DNA of 64,000 bases, taken from the NCBI GenBank assembly GCA_963759155.1, contig CAVWXX010000017.1, forward strand, positions 124,001 through 188,000, in the 5' to 3' direction. Positions 1 to 7,404 of the stretch are shown piece after piece. The DNA comes from SZUA-36 sp963759155 (GTDB lineage Bacteria; Pseudomonadota; Gammaproteobacteria; Xanthomonadales; SZUA-36). Position 1 is the first letter of the stretch. Each line of letters opens with the position of its first letter. A model generated the notes under the pieces. It saw only the letters and a program-made list of their open reading frames with translations, did no database searches and was not told the DNA's origin. Both the position numbers and the translations under genes were made by a program.

Positions 1-748
1 GTGCTGTCACGATAAGAATAAATAACGAGTCGATTTGTAATAAAGAGGTCAGTGCCGCACTGAGCGCACATACCACGAGACTGATAGCCAGTCCCGTTGC
101 TGCAGGCAGAAGAACAAATGGCTTGGCTTCCTCGATCTCACCAGCATCTTCCACCTGTGTTGCCAGTTGATCTTCATTGCCGATAAATTTCGAAGGCAGC
201 GAGTTGCGTACAAAACGAATGGCTGGCATCAGCATGAGCAGCATCAGGAAGAAAACTGCGCCCACCGCATCAGCAGATAGACCGGCCACGTAAATGGAAG
301 AGCTTTTTAACCCTACCGCCTCTGCAGTGGCGACATAATTTAGTGTGCCACCAATGTAACTGGCCGTTACTGTCCCGGCAATCTGCGCCTCCAGTGAACC
401 CATATCCACAACAAACACAGCCACAATGGCGCCAATAATCGTGGCGAAGGTTGCAACGATGAAAACAACAAACATTTGACCGGATTCTGCAAAAATTGTT
501 TTGAAATCCGCACGCATAATAAGCAGAGGAATCGCCATCGGCACCAGCATTCCGCCGATCTCATCATAGATGCCCGCCACATGGGGAATGACACCAAGGT
601 TGGCCAGAACCATGGCAATGGCTATCAGCAGCAAGGGGCCGCCAATACTCTGGCCCCAACGGGTCTTTTCAGCCCACAACCCGAGTGCCACCATGACCAT
701 GATGATGGCGCTCAGGGCAAAAGTCTGGTCCGGTCCAATCAGTGGCAT
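1..748 (-). CDS. DUF819 family integral membrane protein (C-terminus off window)
   Basis: The frame reads from an ATG at 748 down to the window edge, giving about 249 residues without a stop. The product is almost entirely hydrophobic helices, with glycine-rich turns such as YIGGTLNYVATAEAVGL around residues 125-140. That pattern matches the DUF819 (YjcL-like) family of polytopic inner-membrane proteins, whose substrate is unknown. Family members are usually about 370-400 residues, so roughly two thirds is visible. A hydrophilic loop rich in Glu (near residues 195-215) follows the GNEDQ segment. The gene is read away from the tRNA gene on its right. No function can be assigned beyond a probable transporter or permease-like role. 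Confidence 0.75.
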   Translation of the reverse strand, partial: MPLIGPDQTFALSAIIMVMVALGLWAEKTRWGQSIGGPLLLIAIAMVLANLGVIPHVAGIYDEIGGMLVPMAIPLLIMRADFKTIFAESGQMFVVFIVATFATIIGAIVAVFVVDMGSLEAQIAGTVTASYIGGTLNYVATAEAVGLKSSSIYVAGLSADAVGAVFFLMLLMLMPAIRFVRNSLPSKFIGNEDQLATQVEDAGEIEEAKPFVLLPAATGLAISLVVCALSAALTSLLQIDSLFILIVTA

Positions 749-994
749 TGTTCTTAACTCTTATGCTTGGGCAACACATTGTGCCTTACTTCGGATGATA
801 GTTGGACTATCCAGGCGCTTAATCAGTTGGTAACAAACCAAGCTTGCCCGACAATTTTTTTGCGCCAGTCATTTTATTAAGCGTAATGACGAAATTATTG
901 GTATTACCATCAACTAAACCCACGTTAAACAAGTGCGAGTTAATAAAGCAGTGAGTCTTCATGATGTTTTTTGTTAGAATACGCCGTCTTGCAA

Positions 995-1068
995 GCGCCC
1001 GTAGCTCAGTCGGATAGAGCACCAGATTCCTAATCTGGGGGTCAGAGGTTCGAATCCTCTCGGGCGCG
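995..1068 (+). tRNA. tRNA-Arg (anticodon CCT)
   Basis: A full cloverleaf is readable. The acceptor stem is GCGCCCG paired with CGGGCGC, the D-arm is GCTC/GAGC, the anticodon stem CCAGA/TCTGG encloses the loop TTCCTAA (anticodon CCT), and the T-arm is AGAGG-TTCGAAT-CCTCT. The 3' CCA is not encoded. It reads AGG codons. The 3' end is duplicated downstream at 1153-1255 and 4020-4040, which marks the gene as an integration site. A weak -10-like TAGAAT lies at 975-980. Confidence 0.97.
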
Positions 1069-1079
1069 CAAAACAAACA
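1059..1079 (+). repeat. Left copy of 21-bp direct repeat (putative attL at tRNA-Arg)
   Basis: This segment overlaps the last bases of tRNA-Arg (core CTCGGGCGCGCAAAACAAAC). It is repeated exactly at 4020-4040, about 2.96 kb away. A tRNA 3'-end duplication bracketing foreign cargo is the usual footprint of tyrosine-recombinase integration. No integrase is visible in the interval, so the recombination inference rests on the repeat alone. Confidence 0.7.
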
Positions 1080-1081
1080 AA

Positions 1082-1105
1082 GTCACCCTTGGGGTGGCTT
1101 TTTTT
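1082..1105 (+). terminator. Intrinsic terminator after tRNA-Arg
   Basis: A 7-bp stem (GTCACCC with GGGTGGC, one G-T pair) with a 3-base loop is followed by seven T residues. It sits 14 bases after the tRNA, as expected for a tRNA transcript terminator. Confidence 0.75.
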
Positions 1106-1152
1106 GTTTTCTGTGTCCCGGTATTGGATTTGAAGCTTGTGCGGAACGCACT

Positions 1153-1255
1153 GAGGTTCGAAAAATTCGCCGGGAGCGAATTTTCACGCAGTCGCAAAGC
1201 GACAAGCCCCGCAGGGGTAAGGCCCAGGGAGGGGCCGAATAATCCTCTCGGGCGC
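1153..1255 (+). repeat. Split duplicate of tRNA-Arg 3' end with hairpin cluster inside
   Basis: The tRNA T-arm sequence GAGGTTCGAA (1045-1054) recurs at 1153-1162, and AATCCTCTCGGGCGC (1053-1067) recurs at 1241-1255. Between the two halves lie 78 bases forming four consecutive short hairpins: 1162-1184 (9-bp stem), 1191-1203 (5 bp), 1206-1218 (5 bp) and 1221-1236 (5 bp). It looks like a tRNA-derived fragment opened at the T-loop by a structured insert. It cannot fold as a tRNA. Confidence 0.7.
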
Positions 1256-1324
1256 AGCTCTAGCACACCCCATCTCTCCACGGCACTGCTTTGCACCCCC
1301 AAAATATTGATATAAAATGCCTTG

Positions 1325-1618
1325 ATGTCATTCCATCGGAAAACTTACTTGCTGCCCCGGCTTCTGCTGCTGATTTGCATTTTTGTTGCAGCACAGAGCC
1401 TGGCGCTAGCGCATGAGTTCGATCATGTTTCTGCCGGTGACGGCAACTCCTGCGTTATTTGTCCGGTAGGGTCAAACCTGCAGGCCGCAGCGACAAGCTC
1501 CACGGATCTGTTCACACGAACAGCGCCTGTCGCGATAAGGCCTGCTTGCCACAGACATCTCGGCAAGGGCGCAGTATCTACGAGTTTTTCGGCCCGCGCC
1601 CCCCCTACTTTTCTTTGA
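1325..1618 (+). CDS. Small exported protein with His/Cys motif, upstream of TonB receptor
   Basis: The ATG at 1325 opens a 97-residue protein; an in-frame TTG lies immediately before it. An N-terminal hydrophobic segment (about residues 10-28, ending ALA) looks like a signal peptide or anchor. It is followed by HEFDH and CVICP, so there are potential metal-liganding His and Cys residues directly after the export signal. The C-terminal half is low complexity. The gene stands 69 bases before the TonB-dependent receptor and is probably cotranscribed. Small His/Cys exported proteins are often found next to zinc or copper receptors. No named family is claimed with certainty (DUF2946-like proteins are comparable). 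No convincing Zur operator was found upstream. Confidence 0.55.
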   Translation: MSFHRKTYLLPRLLLLICIFVAAQSLALAHEFDHVSAGDGNSCVICPVGSNLQAAATSSTDLFTRTAPVAIRPACHRHLGKGAVSTSFSARAPPTFL

Positions 1619-1687
1619 TATCACCGCTGTTTGTTTCCCGGTCAGAAGCCGGTATAGCTGTTTATCACAGGAAAGGAAAATTACCAG

Positions 1688-3903
1688 ATGTACAAGTTGA
1701 GAATGAATGCGACGACGCTGCTTGGCGGCGTCGTGCTGCTGCTTGCCAGCCAGGGGTTTGCTCAGCAACCCCCCACCGAAACCCACGAAGGACACCTTCA
1801 CGGGACAGAACACGAAGACCATGACCTGGAAGAGGTGATTGTCCAGGCCACGCCGCTGGACCGTGACCTGATGGAACTATCCCAGTCGGCCACTGTTCTG
1901 ACCGGAGAAGACTTGCGCAGGGAGGTTTCCAACAACATTGGCGAGACCCTGAACAGGCAAGCCGGACTGGCCAACGCCAGCTTTGGGCAGAACGTGGGAC
2001 GGCCGGTAATTCGCGGTTTCCAGGGGCAGCGCGTAGGTATGCTCCTCAATAATATGTCGGCAAGTGACGCCTCGGCCGTCAGCCAGGATCATGCTGTCTC
2101 AATCGAACCGTTCCTGGCGGACCAGGTGGAGGTCCTGCGCGGACCCGCTACCCTGCTCTACGGTTCTGGCTCGATCGGTGGTGTCGTCAATATCGTTTCA
2201 CATACCATCCCCCAGGAAGTTCCGGAAAACGGTTTCGAGGGCCGGGCGATGGGGCAACTTGATTCGGCGGCTAACCAACGTTTCGCTGCAGGCCGTATGG
2301 ATTTCGGCGCAGGGTCATTCGTTTTCCACGCGGACGGATTCTATCGCCGCACAGACGACTACGAGATTCCCGGCCGGGCGGAGCTCTACCCTGATGATGA
2401 TCATGATGAACACGAGGAAGGCGAAGGTCACGATGAGCATGAAGAACATGAGGATGAGGAGGCAAGCGGCGTGCTGGAAAACAGCTTCCTCGACAACGAT
2501 GGTGGTTCATTGGGTGCCAGCTGGATCGGAGAGCGTTGGCGGGCAGGTTTTTCCTGGACGACTTACGACTCCGATTACGGTATTCCGGGCGCTCATCATC
2601 ATCATGAAGAGCACGATGATGAACACGAGGGTGAAGAGCATGAGGACGATGAACACAAAGAAGAGGAAGAGGAGTTTGTAACGGTTGGTCTCGAATCGCG
2701 CCGCTGGGATGCCGAAGTGGTCGGTACTGATCCCTTTGCCGGCTTTGAGCAATTTAAATTCCGTTATGCCAAAACCGATTACACCCACACCGAGTTCGAG
2801 GGTGATGAGATTGGCACGGTGTTTGACAGTGATACCGACGACCTCCGGCTGGAACTGCGTCACAACCCCTGGGGTAGATGGTCTGGTGCTTTCGGTCTGC
2901 AGTACACCGAAGTGGACTTCAATGCAGAGGGTGATGAAGCCTTCGTGCCCCCATCCAACACTGAAACCGGGGCTTTGTTCTGGGTTGAAAGCGTAGAGTT
3001 TGAGCGGTGGCAACTAGACCTGGGTTTACGGTACGAGGACATCGACGTGACTGCACTGGAGTTACTGGAGGAGCATGGGCATGAGTCGACGAAGAAGATG
3101 AATACGACGAGCACGAGGGCGAATCCGTCAAGCGAGGTTTCAAGCCCTTCTCGATTTCCGCCGGGGCGATCTGGCACGTCACCGACACCAGCCACCTGAC
3201 CTTCAATCTCTCGCGGGCCGAGCGTGCTCCAACAGCCCAGGAACTCTTTTCTAATGGGCCACACATCGCGAGCCAGACCTTCGAGGTTGGCGATTCGCAG
3301 TTGCAGAAGGAAAGCAATATGCATGTTGAGGCCGGTTACCGCATTCACGGCGAAAGACTGAGCGCATCATTTATCCTTTATGCAGACTGGTTTGACGACT
3401 TCATCTACCAGCAAAATACCGGGGAGGAAGAGGATGACTTTCCGGTGCGGCTTTGGTCCCAACAGGATGCCAAATTTGTGGGTGCCGAGGTCGAAGTTCG
3501 TTACGACATCGGCCACTACGACAGCGGTCACTGGTGGATTTTCGGTTTATTCGACACGGTCGACGGTGAATTGGATGATAAGCAGAATGTCCCCCTGATC
3601 CCGCCGACACGCGTCGGCCTGGGCTTGGACTGGCACTATGGGGACTGGACCGCCAACGTAACCTGGATTCATGCCGACGACCACAGTGATGTGGCGGATT
3701 ACGAAACACCGACCCCCGGTTACGATTTACTCAATGCCGACCTGACCTGGGCACTCCCCTGGTCGGAGCGTTCTGACTGGGAGTTGTTTGTGCGCGGGCG
3801 CAACCTGCTAAACGAGGATATACGCAACAGTACCTCGTACCTTAAGGATCAGGCACCCCAGATCGGGCGTAATTTCATTTTTGGTTTACGTGCCGCATTC
3901 TGA
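1688..3903 (+). pseudogene. TonB-dependent receptor, ZnuD-like, interrupted by one frameshift
   Basis: The gene starts at an ATG with an AGGAAAGGA ribosome site upstream. A signal peptide is followed by a His/Glu linker, the plug domain (VIVQATPLDRDL; RGFQGQRVGMLLNN; VEVLRGPATLLYGSGSIGGVVN) and a 22-strand-type barrel ending in Phe. Two extracellular-type loops are extremely rich in His, Asp and Glu (about residues 235-260 and 300-330), as in ZnuD zinc receptors. The first frame stops at 3199. Homologous reading resumes in the next frame from about 3086, near CATGAGTCGACGAAG, and runs to 3903 (barrel strands, final FIFGLRAAF). A single-base deletion would explain it. The full product would be near 738 residues. 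Either the gene is recently inactivated or this is a sequencing error. It is the cargo between the tRNA-derived repeats. Confidence 0.85.
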
Positions 3904-3945
3904 TCTAGTCCGGATGCGGTGGTTTTAGTAAAAGCCAAAATCAAC

Positions 3946-4007
3946 GGCCAGAACCAGGGCCAGAACCAGGACACCCATTACTTTCGGTTTTAAAGTGATG
4001 GGTGTCC
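3946..4007 (+). terminator. Tandem 12-bp repeat and long hairpin after TonB receptor
   Basis: GGCCAGAACCA is repeated back to back (3946-3970). It leads into a 16-bp stem (3969-3984 with 3992-4007, one G-T pair) closed by a 7-base loop. No T-run follows, so it may be a stabilising 3' hairpin or a terminator needing other factors. It lies just before the right-hand tRNA-derived repeat. Confidence 0.5.
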
Positions 4008-4019
4008 TCACCTGGGCAC

Positions 4020-4040
4020 CTCGGGCGCGCAAAACAAACA
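4020..4040 (+). repeat. Right copy of 21-bp direct repeat (putative attR)
   Basis: This is an exact copy of 1059-1079 (tRNA-Arg 3' end plus flank). It is followed immediately by a strong terminator, which suggests this was the original downstream context of the tRNA before the TonB receptor segment was inserted. Confidence 0.7.
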
Positions 4041-4045
4041 CAAAT

Positions 4046-4079
4046 AGGAACTTAGCAGAAATGCTGGGTTCCTGTTTTT
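4046..4079 (+). terminator. Strong intrinsic terminator (ancestral tRNA-Arg terminator?)
   Basis: A 12-bp stem (AGGAACTTAGCA with TGCTGGGTTCCT, two G-T pairs) is capped by a GAAA tetraloop and followed by TTTTT. Its position right after the second tRNA 3'-end copy matches the position of the 1082-1105 terminator after the first copy. Confidence 0.75.
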
Positions 4080-4222
4080 GTTTATGGGGCAAATAGTCAC
4101 CCAACCGCCCTGCCCCCTATTCAGCCACATCAATACCCTTGGCTTGGAATTGCGTTTTTCAGTTGTCTCTTCTGCCGAGAGAAACTGAAAGACCTTGGTA
4201 TACTGGTTGACGGAGAGTAACT

Positions 4223-4387
4223 ATGAAAATTAAGTCAGAATCCTATCCAGAAAAAATCCGACGTATTGCCAATGAACTAAGCAAATTTCGGGATAAATTT
4301 GAAGTTGACCATTCAGTTGAAATGCTCCGTTTGGTCGCGAACGAACTCGAACTTAGTTTTAAAAGACCGCCACGGAAAAAGATCTGA
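4223..4387 (+). CDS. Small hypothetical protein, 54 aa
   Basis: The ATG at 4223 has GGAGAG at a suitable distance. The 54-residue product is charged and predicted mostly helical (MKIKSESYPEKIRRIANELS at the start, ending RPPRKKI). No family is recognised. A hairpin lies upstream at 4157-4190 (TTTCAGTT...AACTGAAA). Another short frame overlaps its end (4299-4490, ending VEVDDLPAGRYRLI). The two could be halves of one gene broken by a frameshift, so the annotated stop may not be the original one. Confidence 0.4.
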   Translation: MKIKSESYPEKIRRIANELSKFRDKFEVDHSVEMLRLVANELELSFKRPPRKKI

Positions 4388-4518
4388 CGGTGGCAGCCTG
4401 CTCTGGCGTGATGTCGAGGAAGACGGGCAGGTTTTAAAGTCACCCGTTGAGGTTGATGATCTACCTGCTGGTAGGTATCGTTTGATATAACGGCGGGTGA
4501 TCTATGGCGAGGCTAGCA

Positions 4519-4596
4519 TTAATCCTTTTTTCTGACCAACGCTGTGAACAAATATACACCTACAAGTATTCCACTTATTATTGCAACGGCTTCCAT
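4519..4596 (-). CDS. 25-aa single-span membrane microprotein (KdpF-like)
   Basis: The minus strand has a near-perfect ribosome site, TAGGAGGTGCGCA, directly before an ATG at 4596. The frame encodes 25 residues, with one hydrophobic helix (about residues 3-20, AIISGILVGVYLFTALV) followed by RKKD and a stop. Length, orientation and the YLxxAL-R ending resemble KdpF, the small subunit of the Kdp potassium pump, but no kdpA follows. It may therefore be an orphan KdpF-type peptide or an unrelated membrane microprotein. The strong ribosome site is the main support. Confidence 0.55.
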   Translation of the reverse strand: MEAVAIISGILVGVYLFTALVRKKD

Positions 4597-4715
4597 TGCG
4601 CACCTCCTAAATCGCAGGGTTAATGTAACAGGGTCATGCTTAACGAAGGCTTAAGTGACTGGTAAATATCGGCTCAAGTCTTAGCTCACCGTCAAACTGA
4701 TTCAAGCTGGGCCTG

Positions 4716-5108
4716 TTGATCTCAACTATACTGAACCCAGTGAACTCAAACATCCGTCAGGTTTTGAAACTAGCTGTCAGTCTTGTACTGTACGGGCTGC
4801 TCTCTGGCTGTATTGGTGGATCAGGCATTCTATTTCCGCTAGAGGATATAGCGAGGGAAGCGTATTTAGATTCCCCAGAATTATATAGAACTGGCAAGAA
4901 TCATTATGAGCCAATAATTCTCACCTCTTATAAGGACATGATACGAGTCAAATACCTCAGTGTCGGTCCGAACGCCGAGCACGAACAAGTCAAGCAACTA
5001 ATGCTTGACCACTGTCAGGGTGCTTATATTGAGACCAGTCGGGTGGAATTACGAGGCTACGACACTGTTGAAGCTGAATGTACTCACGATCCTGCTTCAT
5101 TACACTAA
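4716..5108 (+). CDS. Putative lipoprotein of unknown function
   Basis: The frame encodes about 130 residues from a TTG at 4716, or 122 from a GTG at 4740. Neither start has a good ribosome site. A hydrophobic N-terminal segment ends in the lipobox LLSGC, so an outer- or inner-membrane lipoprotein is likely. The mature part is small and mixed alpha/beta-looking. It has two Cys (in LDHCQGAYIE and EAECTHDP) that could form a disulfide in the periplasm. No family is recognised. A terminator hairpin follows 24 bases downstream. Confidence 0.55.
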   Translation: MISTILNPVNSNIRQVLKLAVSLVLYGLLSGCIGGSGILFPLEDIAREAYLDSPELYRTGKNHYEPIILTSYKDMIRVKYLSVGPNAEHEQVKQLMLDHCQGAYIETSRVELRGYDTVEAECTHDPASLH

Positions 5109-5131
5109 AACCACTTTCTCAAAACCAAAAA

Positions 5132-5156
5132 AAAGACCCGCAAAAAGCGAGTCTTT
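5132..5156 (+). terminator. Intrinsic terminator after the lipoprotein gene
   Basis: AAAGAC pairs with GTCTTT and CGC with GCG around an A5 loop, with one mismatch between the two stems. A short T/A-rich tail follows. A-rich sequence precedes it, so it may work in both directions. Confidence 0.55.
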
Positions 5157-5860
5157 AATAGGTGGAAACATCATGATTTCGCCAAAATGCCCACTGTACC
5201 CCTATTTTTGTGATCAGTCAGCCAATCCCCATTGACCTCCTGATCGGTGCTTGTCCCCCAAGCTCATAACTTTTCCTGTACGACCCATTTCCCTGGGTCT
5301 AACGCCTTCTGTAGCTGTCGTTGGAACAGCCCTTCAGTAAACAGTCGTTGGCACTGCTACGTCACAAGTGGCGACAAACTTCCCTGTTCAAGGATAAATT
5401 TCTTACCTCGATGTTAATGTTATACATGACCGGCAGATCCCTAACAGCTGTAAGAATTGACAGTTTTTACTATAAAATGCCTTTATTAGTGTATTTATCC
5501 CTGTGATTTTAAAGAATTTGGGAAAATTACTTGATATATGACGTAAAAATGCATGTTTAATATGAGCAAACCAGAAATGACTATTCCGGTTATCGGGGCG
5601 ATGTTCAGTACTATGCTGGCTACGTTTTTCAGTGACACGATTTTGTCTACCGCGGGTGCTCATATCATCCTGGCCTCAACCGGCGCAACCGCCATAACGC
5701 GGTGATTGCTGGAGAGTGAGTACACAAGTTATCTTACGCATTTATGGTTGTCCCTGCCTTTGTAAATGCGATAATTGTTTTGTCGATTGCCTTATCTGTG
5801 GCAACCTTACGTGATAAGAATCCTTACCTGTAAAGAATCGAGAAGAAACTGAGAGAGCCC
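5157..5860. other. Gene-poor stretch with traces of a decayed membrane protein
   Basis: No intact gene is seen here. Two short + frames look like membrane-protein debris: 5562-5705 (47 residues, MFSTMLATFF in the middle) and 5744-5833 (29 residues, a hydrophobic helix then ATLRDKNPYL). They lie in different frames, with a stop between them, as if one transporter C-terminus had decayed. The rest (5160-5560) shows nothing recognisable. A TTGACA at 5457 has no properly spaced -10 partner. Confidence 0.3.
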
Positions 5861-7378
5861 ATGGAAACCACACCCACCACCCCATCCCAAACCCGTTCAT
5901 TCACGACGATTTTCCTAATCGAAATGTGGGAACGCTTCGGCTTTTACGGTATGCAGGCGCTGATCGTCTATTACATGGTGCAACGGCTGGGCTTCCCCGA
6001 CGAACGTGCGACGCTGGTATGGGGCGCTGCAGCGGCATTGATCTACGTTGCACCGGCCATCGGTGGCTGGATAGGCGATAAGATTCTAGGCACCCGGCGC
6101 ACCATGCTGCTTGGCGCCGTGGTCCTTACCATCGGTTACACACTGATGGTAGTGCCAGGCCAGAGTGTCTGGTTCCTGTTTTTCGCATTGAGTGTCATCG
6201 TCGTCGGCAATGGTTTGTTCAAGGCCAATGCCGGGAACCTGGTACGCAAGATTTATGAGGGCGATGATTCCAGGATCGACAGCGCATTTACCATTTACTA
6301 TATGGCCGTCAATCTGGGCGCGATGATCTCGCAATTACTGACCCCCTGGTTAAAGGACTATGTCAACGAACAATACGGTAACGAACTCGGCTGGCACGTC
6401 GCTTTCGCAGTGTGTGCTATCGGCCTGTTATTGGGACTGGTCAACTACTGGTTAATGCGCCGCACCATGGACCACATCGGTTCGGAACCGGACGAACTGC
6501 CAATGGACTGGGGTAAGTTGGGAGCCGTTCTGCTCGGCAGTGTGGGTTTCATATTCATGTCTGCTTACATCCTGGAGAACCAGGGTGTCGCACGCGCCTT
6601 CGTGTATCTCGCCGGTGTGGTGGTGATCGGTATTTTTGCCTACCTGATCAGTACAGGAGAACGCAACGAACGCGCAGGTCTGATCGCGGCGCTGGTTCTG
6701 ACGGTGCAAACGGTCTTCTATTTCATTTTCTACCAGCAAATGTCAACCTCACTCGCGTTGTTCGCTTTGCGCAACGTCGACCCTGCCTTCGTCGTATTCG
6801 GCGTGCACTTGTGGGACTGGTCGCCAGCCCAGTTCCAGGCTTTCAACCCGATTTGGATTTTTATACTTAGCCCGATCCTGGCGTGGGCTTACACACGTGC
6901 AGGCAATGCCGGCAAGGATCTATCCATTGCGGCCAAGTTCGCGCTTGGTTTCGTGCTGGTAGCAGGCGGCTTTTTCGTCTACGGGGCATCGGGTCACCTC
7001 GCAGATGCCACGGGTAAAGTTTCCTCGTGGTTAATGGTATGGGGCTATGGCGCCATCTCACTGGGCGAACTGCTGGTCAGCGGCCTCGGCCTGGCAATGA
7101 TTGCTCGCTACGTGCCCGCGCGCATGGGCGGCTTCATGATGGGGGCCTATTTCGTGGCCTCCGGTGTGTCCCAATATCTCGGTGGCCTGGTCGCCACCTA
7201 TGCCAGTGTGCCACGCAATATTACCGATCCGCTCGAGTCGCTGCCGATATACACAGCCCTTTTCAACAAGCTGGGTATCGCCGCGCTGGTCTGTACGGCC
7301 ATTGCCATTGCCGTGTTGCCGCTGATGAACCGTTTATCGGAAACACACCACGGGCATGCGCAGGACAAGGCGAACTGA
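5861..7378 (+). CDS. POT/PTR2 family proton-dependent oligopeptide transporter
   Basis: This is a 505-residue inner-membrane protein of the usual family length. It takes up di- and tripeptides with protons. The N-terminus carries the POT signature ExxERFxYYG as E21-M-W-E24-R25-F26 through G30. The second signature-like block GNGLFKANAGNLV lies near residue 120, and VNLGAMISQLL follows. About 12-14 helices are visible, with the extra helix pair typical of bacterial POTs in the middle. Start and length fit dtpA/dtpT-type proteins. GAGAGAG precedes the ATG. It ends 26 bases before the convergent cysteine desulfurase gene, with no clear terminator between them. Confidence 0.92.
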   Translation: METTPTTPSQTRSFTTIFLIEMWERFGFYGMQALIVYYMVQRLGFPDERATLVWGAAAALIYVAPAIGGWIGDKILGTRRTMLLGAVVLTIGYTLMVVPGQSVWFLFFALSVIVVGNGLFKANAGNLVRKIYEGDDSRIDSAFTIYYMAVNLGAMISQLLTPWLKDYVNEQYGNELGWHVAFAVCAIGLLLGLVNYWLMRRTMDHIGSEPDELPMDWGKLGAVLLGSVGFIFMSAYILENQGVARAFVYLAGVVVIGIFAYLISTGERNERAGLIAALVLTVQTVFYFIFYQQMSTSLALFALRNVDPAFVVFGVHLWDWSPAQFQAFNPIWIFILSPILAWAYTRAGNAGKDLSIAAKFALGFVLVAGGFFVYGASGHLADATGKVSSWLMVWGYGAISLGELLVSGLGLAMIARYVPARMGGFMMGAYFVASGVSQYLGGLVATYASVPRNITDPLESLPIYTALFNKLGIAALVCTAIAIAVLPLMNRLSETHHGHAQDKAN

Positions 7379-7404
7379 TCATAGGAAATGTGATCGCGGC
7401 TCGG

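Noticed and set aside
819..1076. Minus-strand frame antisense to tRNA-Arg
   Set aside because: Its N-terminal part (RIRTSDPQIRNLVLYPTEL) is the known spurious translation of the tRNA-Arg complement.
1042..1302. Minus-strand frame across the tRNA end and the hairpin block
   Set aside because: It is made of tRNA antisense and palindromic DNA; no ribosome site and no protein-like composition.
1295..1320. Possible Zur operator before the small exported protein and TonB receptor
   Set aside because: The A/T-rich AATATTGATATAAAAT is only weakly symmetrical and does not match a Zur palindrome.
2064..2681. 205-residue frame inside the TonB receptor
   Set aside because: It is a shadow of the His/Glu-rich coding sequence in another frame.
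4299..4490. 63-residue + frame overlapping the 54-aa gene
   Set aside because: No ribosome site and overlap with a better-supported start; its C-terminal half looks protein-like, so it is mentioned as a possible frameshifted tail only.
5457..5476. TTGACA followed by TATAAA as a promoter
   Set aside because: Only eight bases separate the boxes, too close for a sigma-70 promoter.
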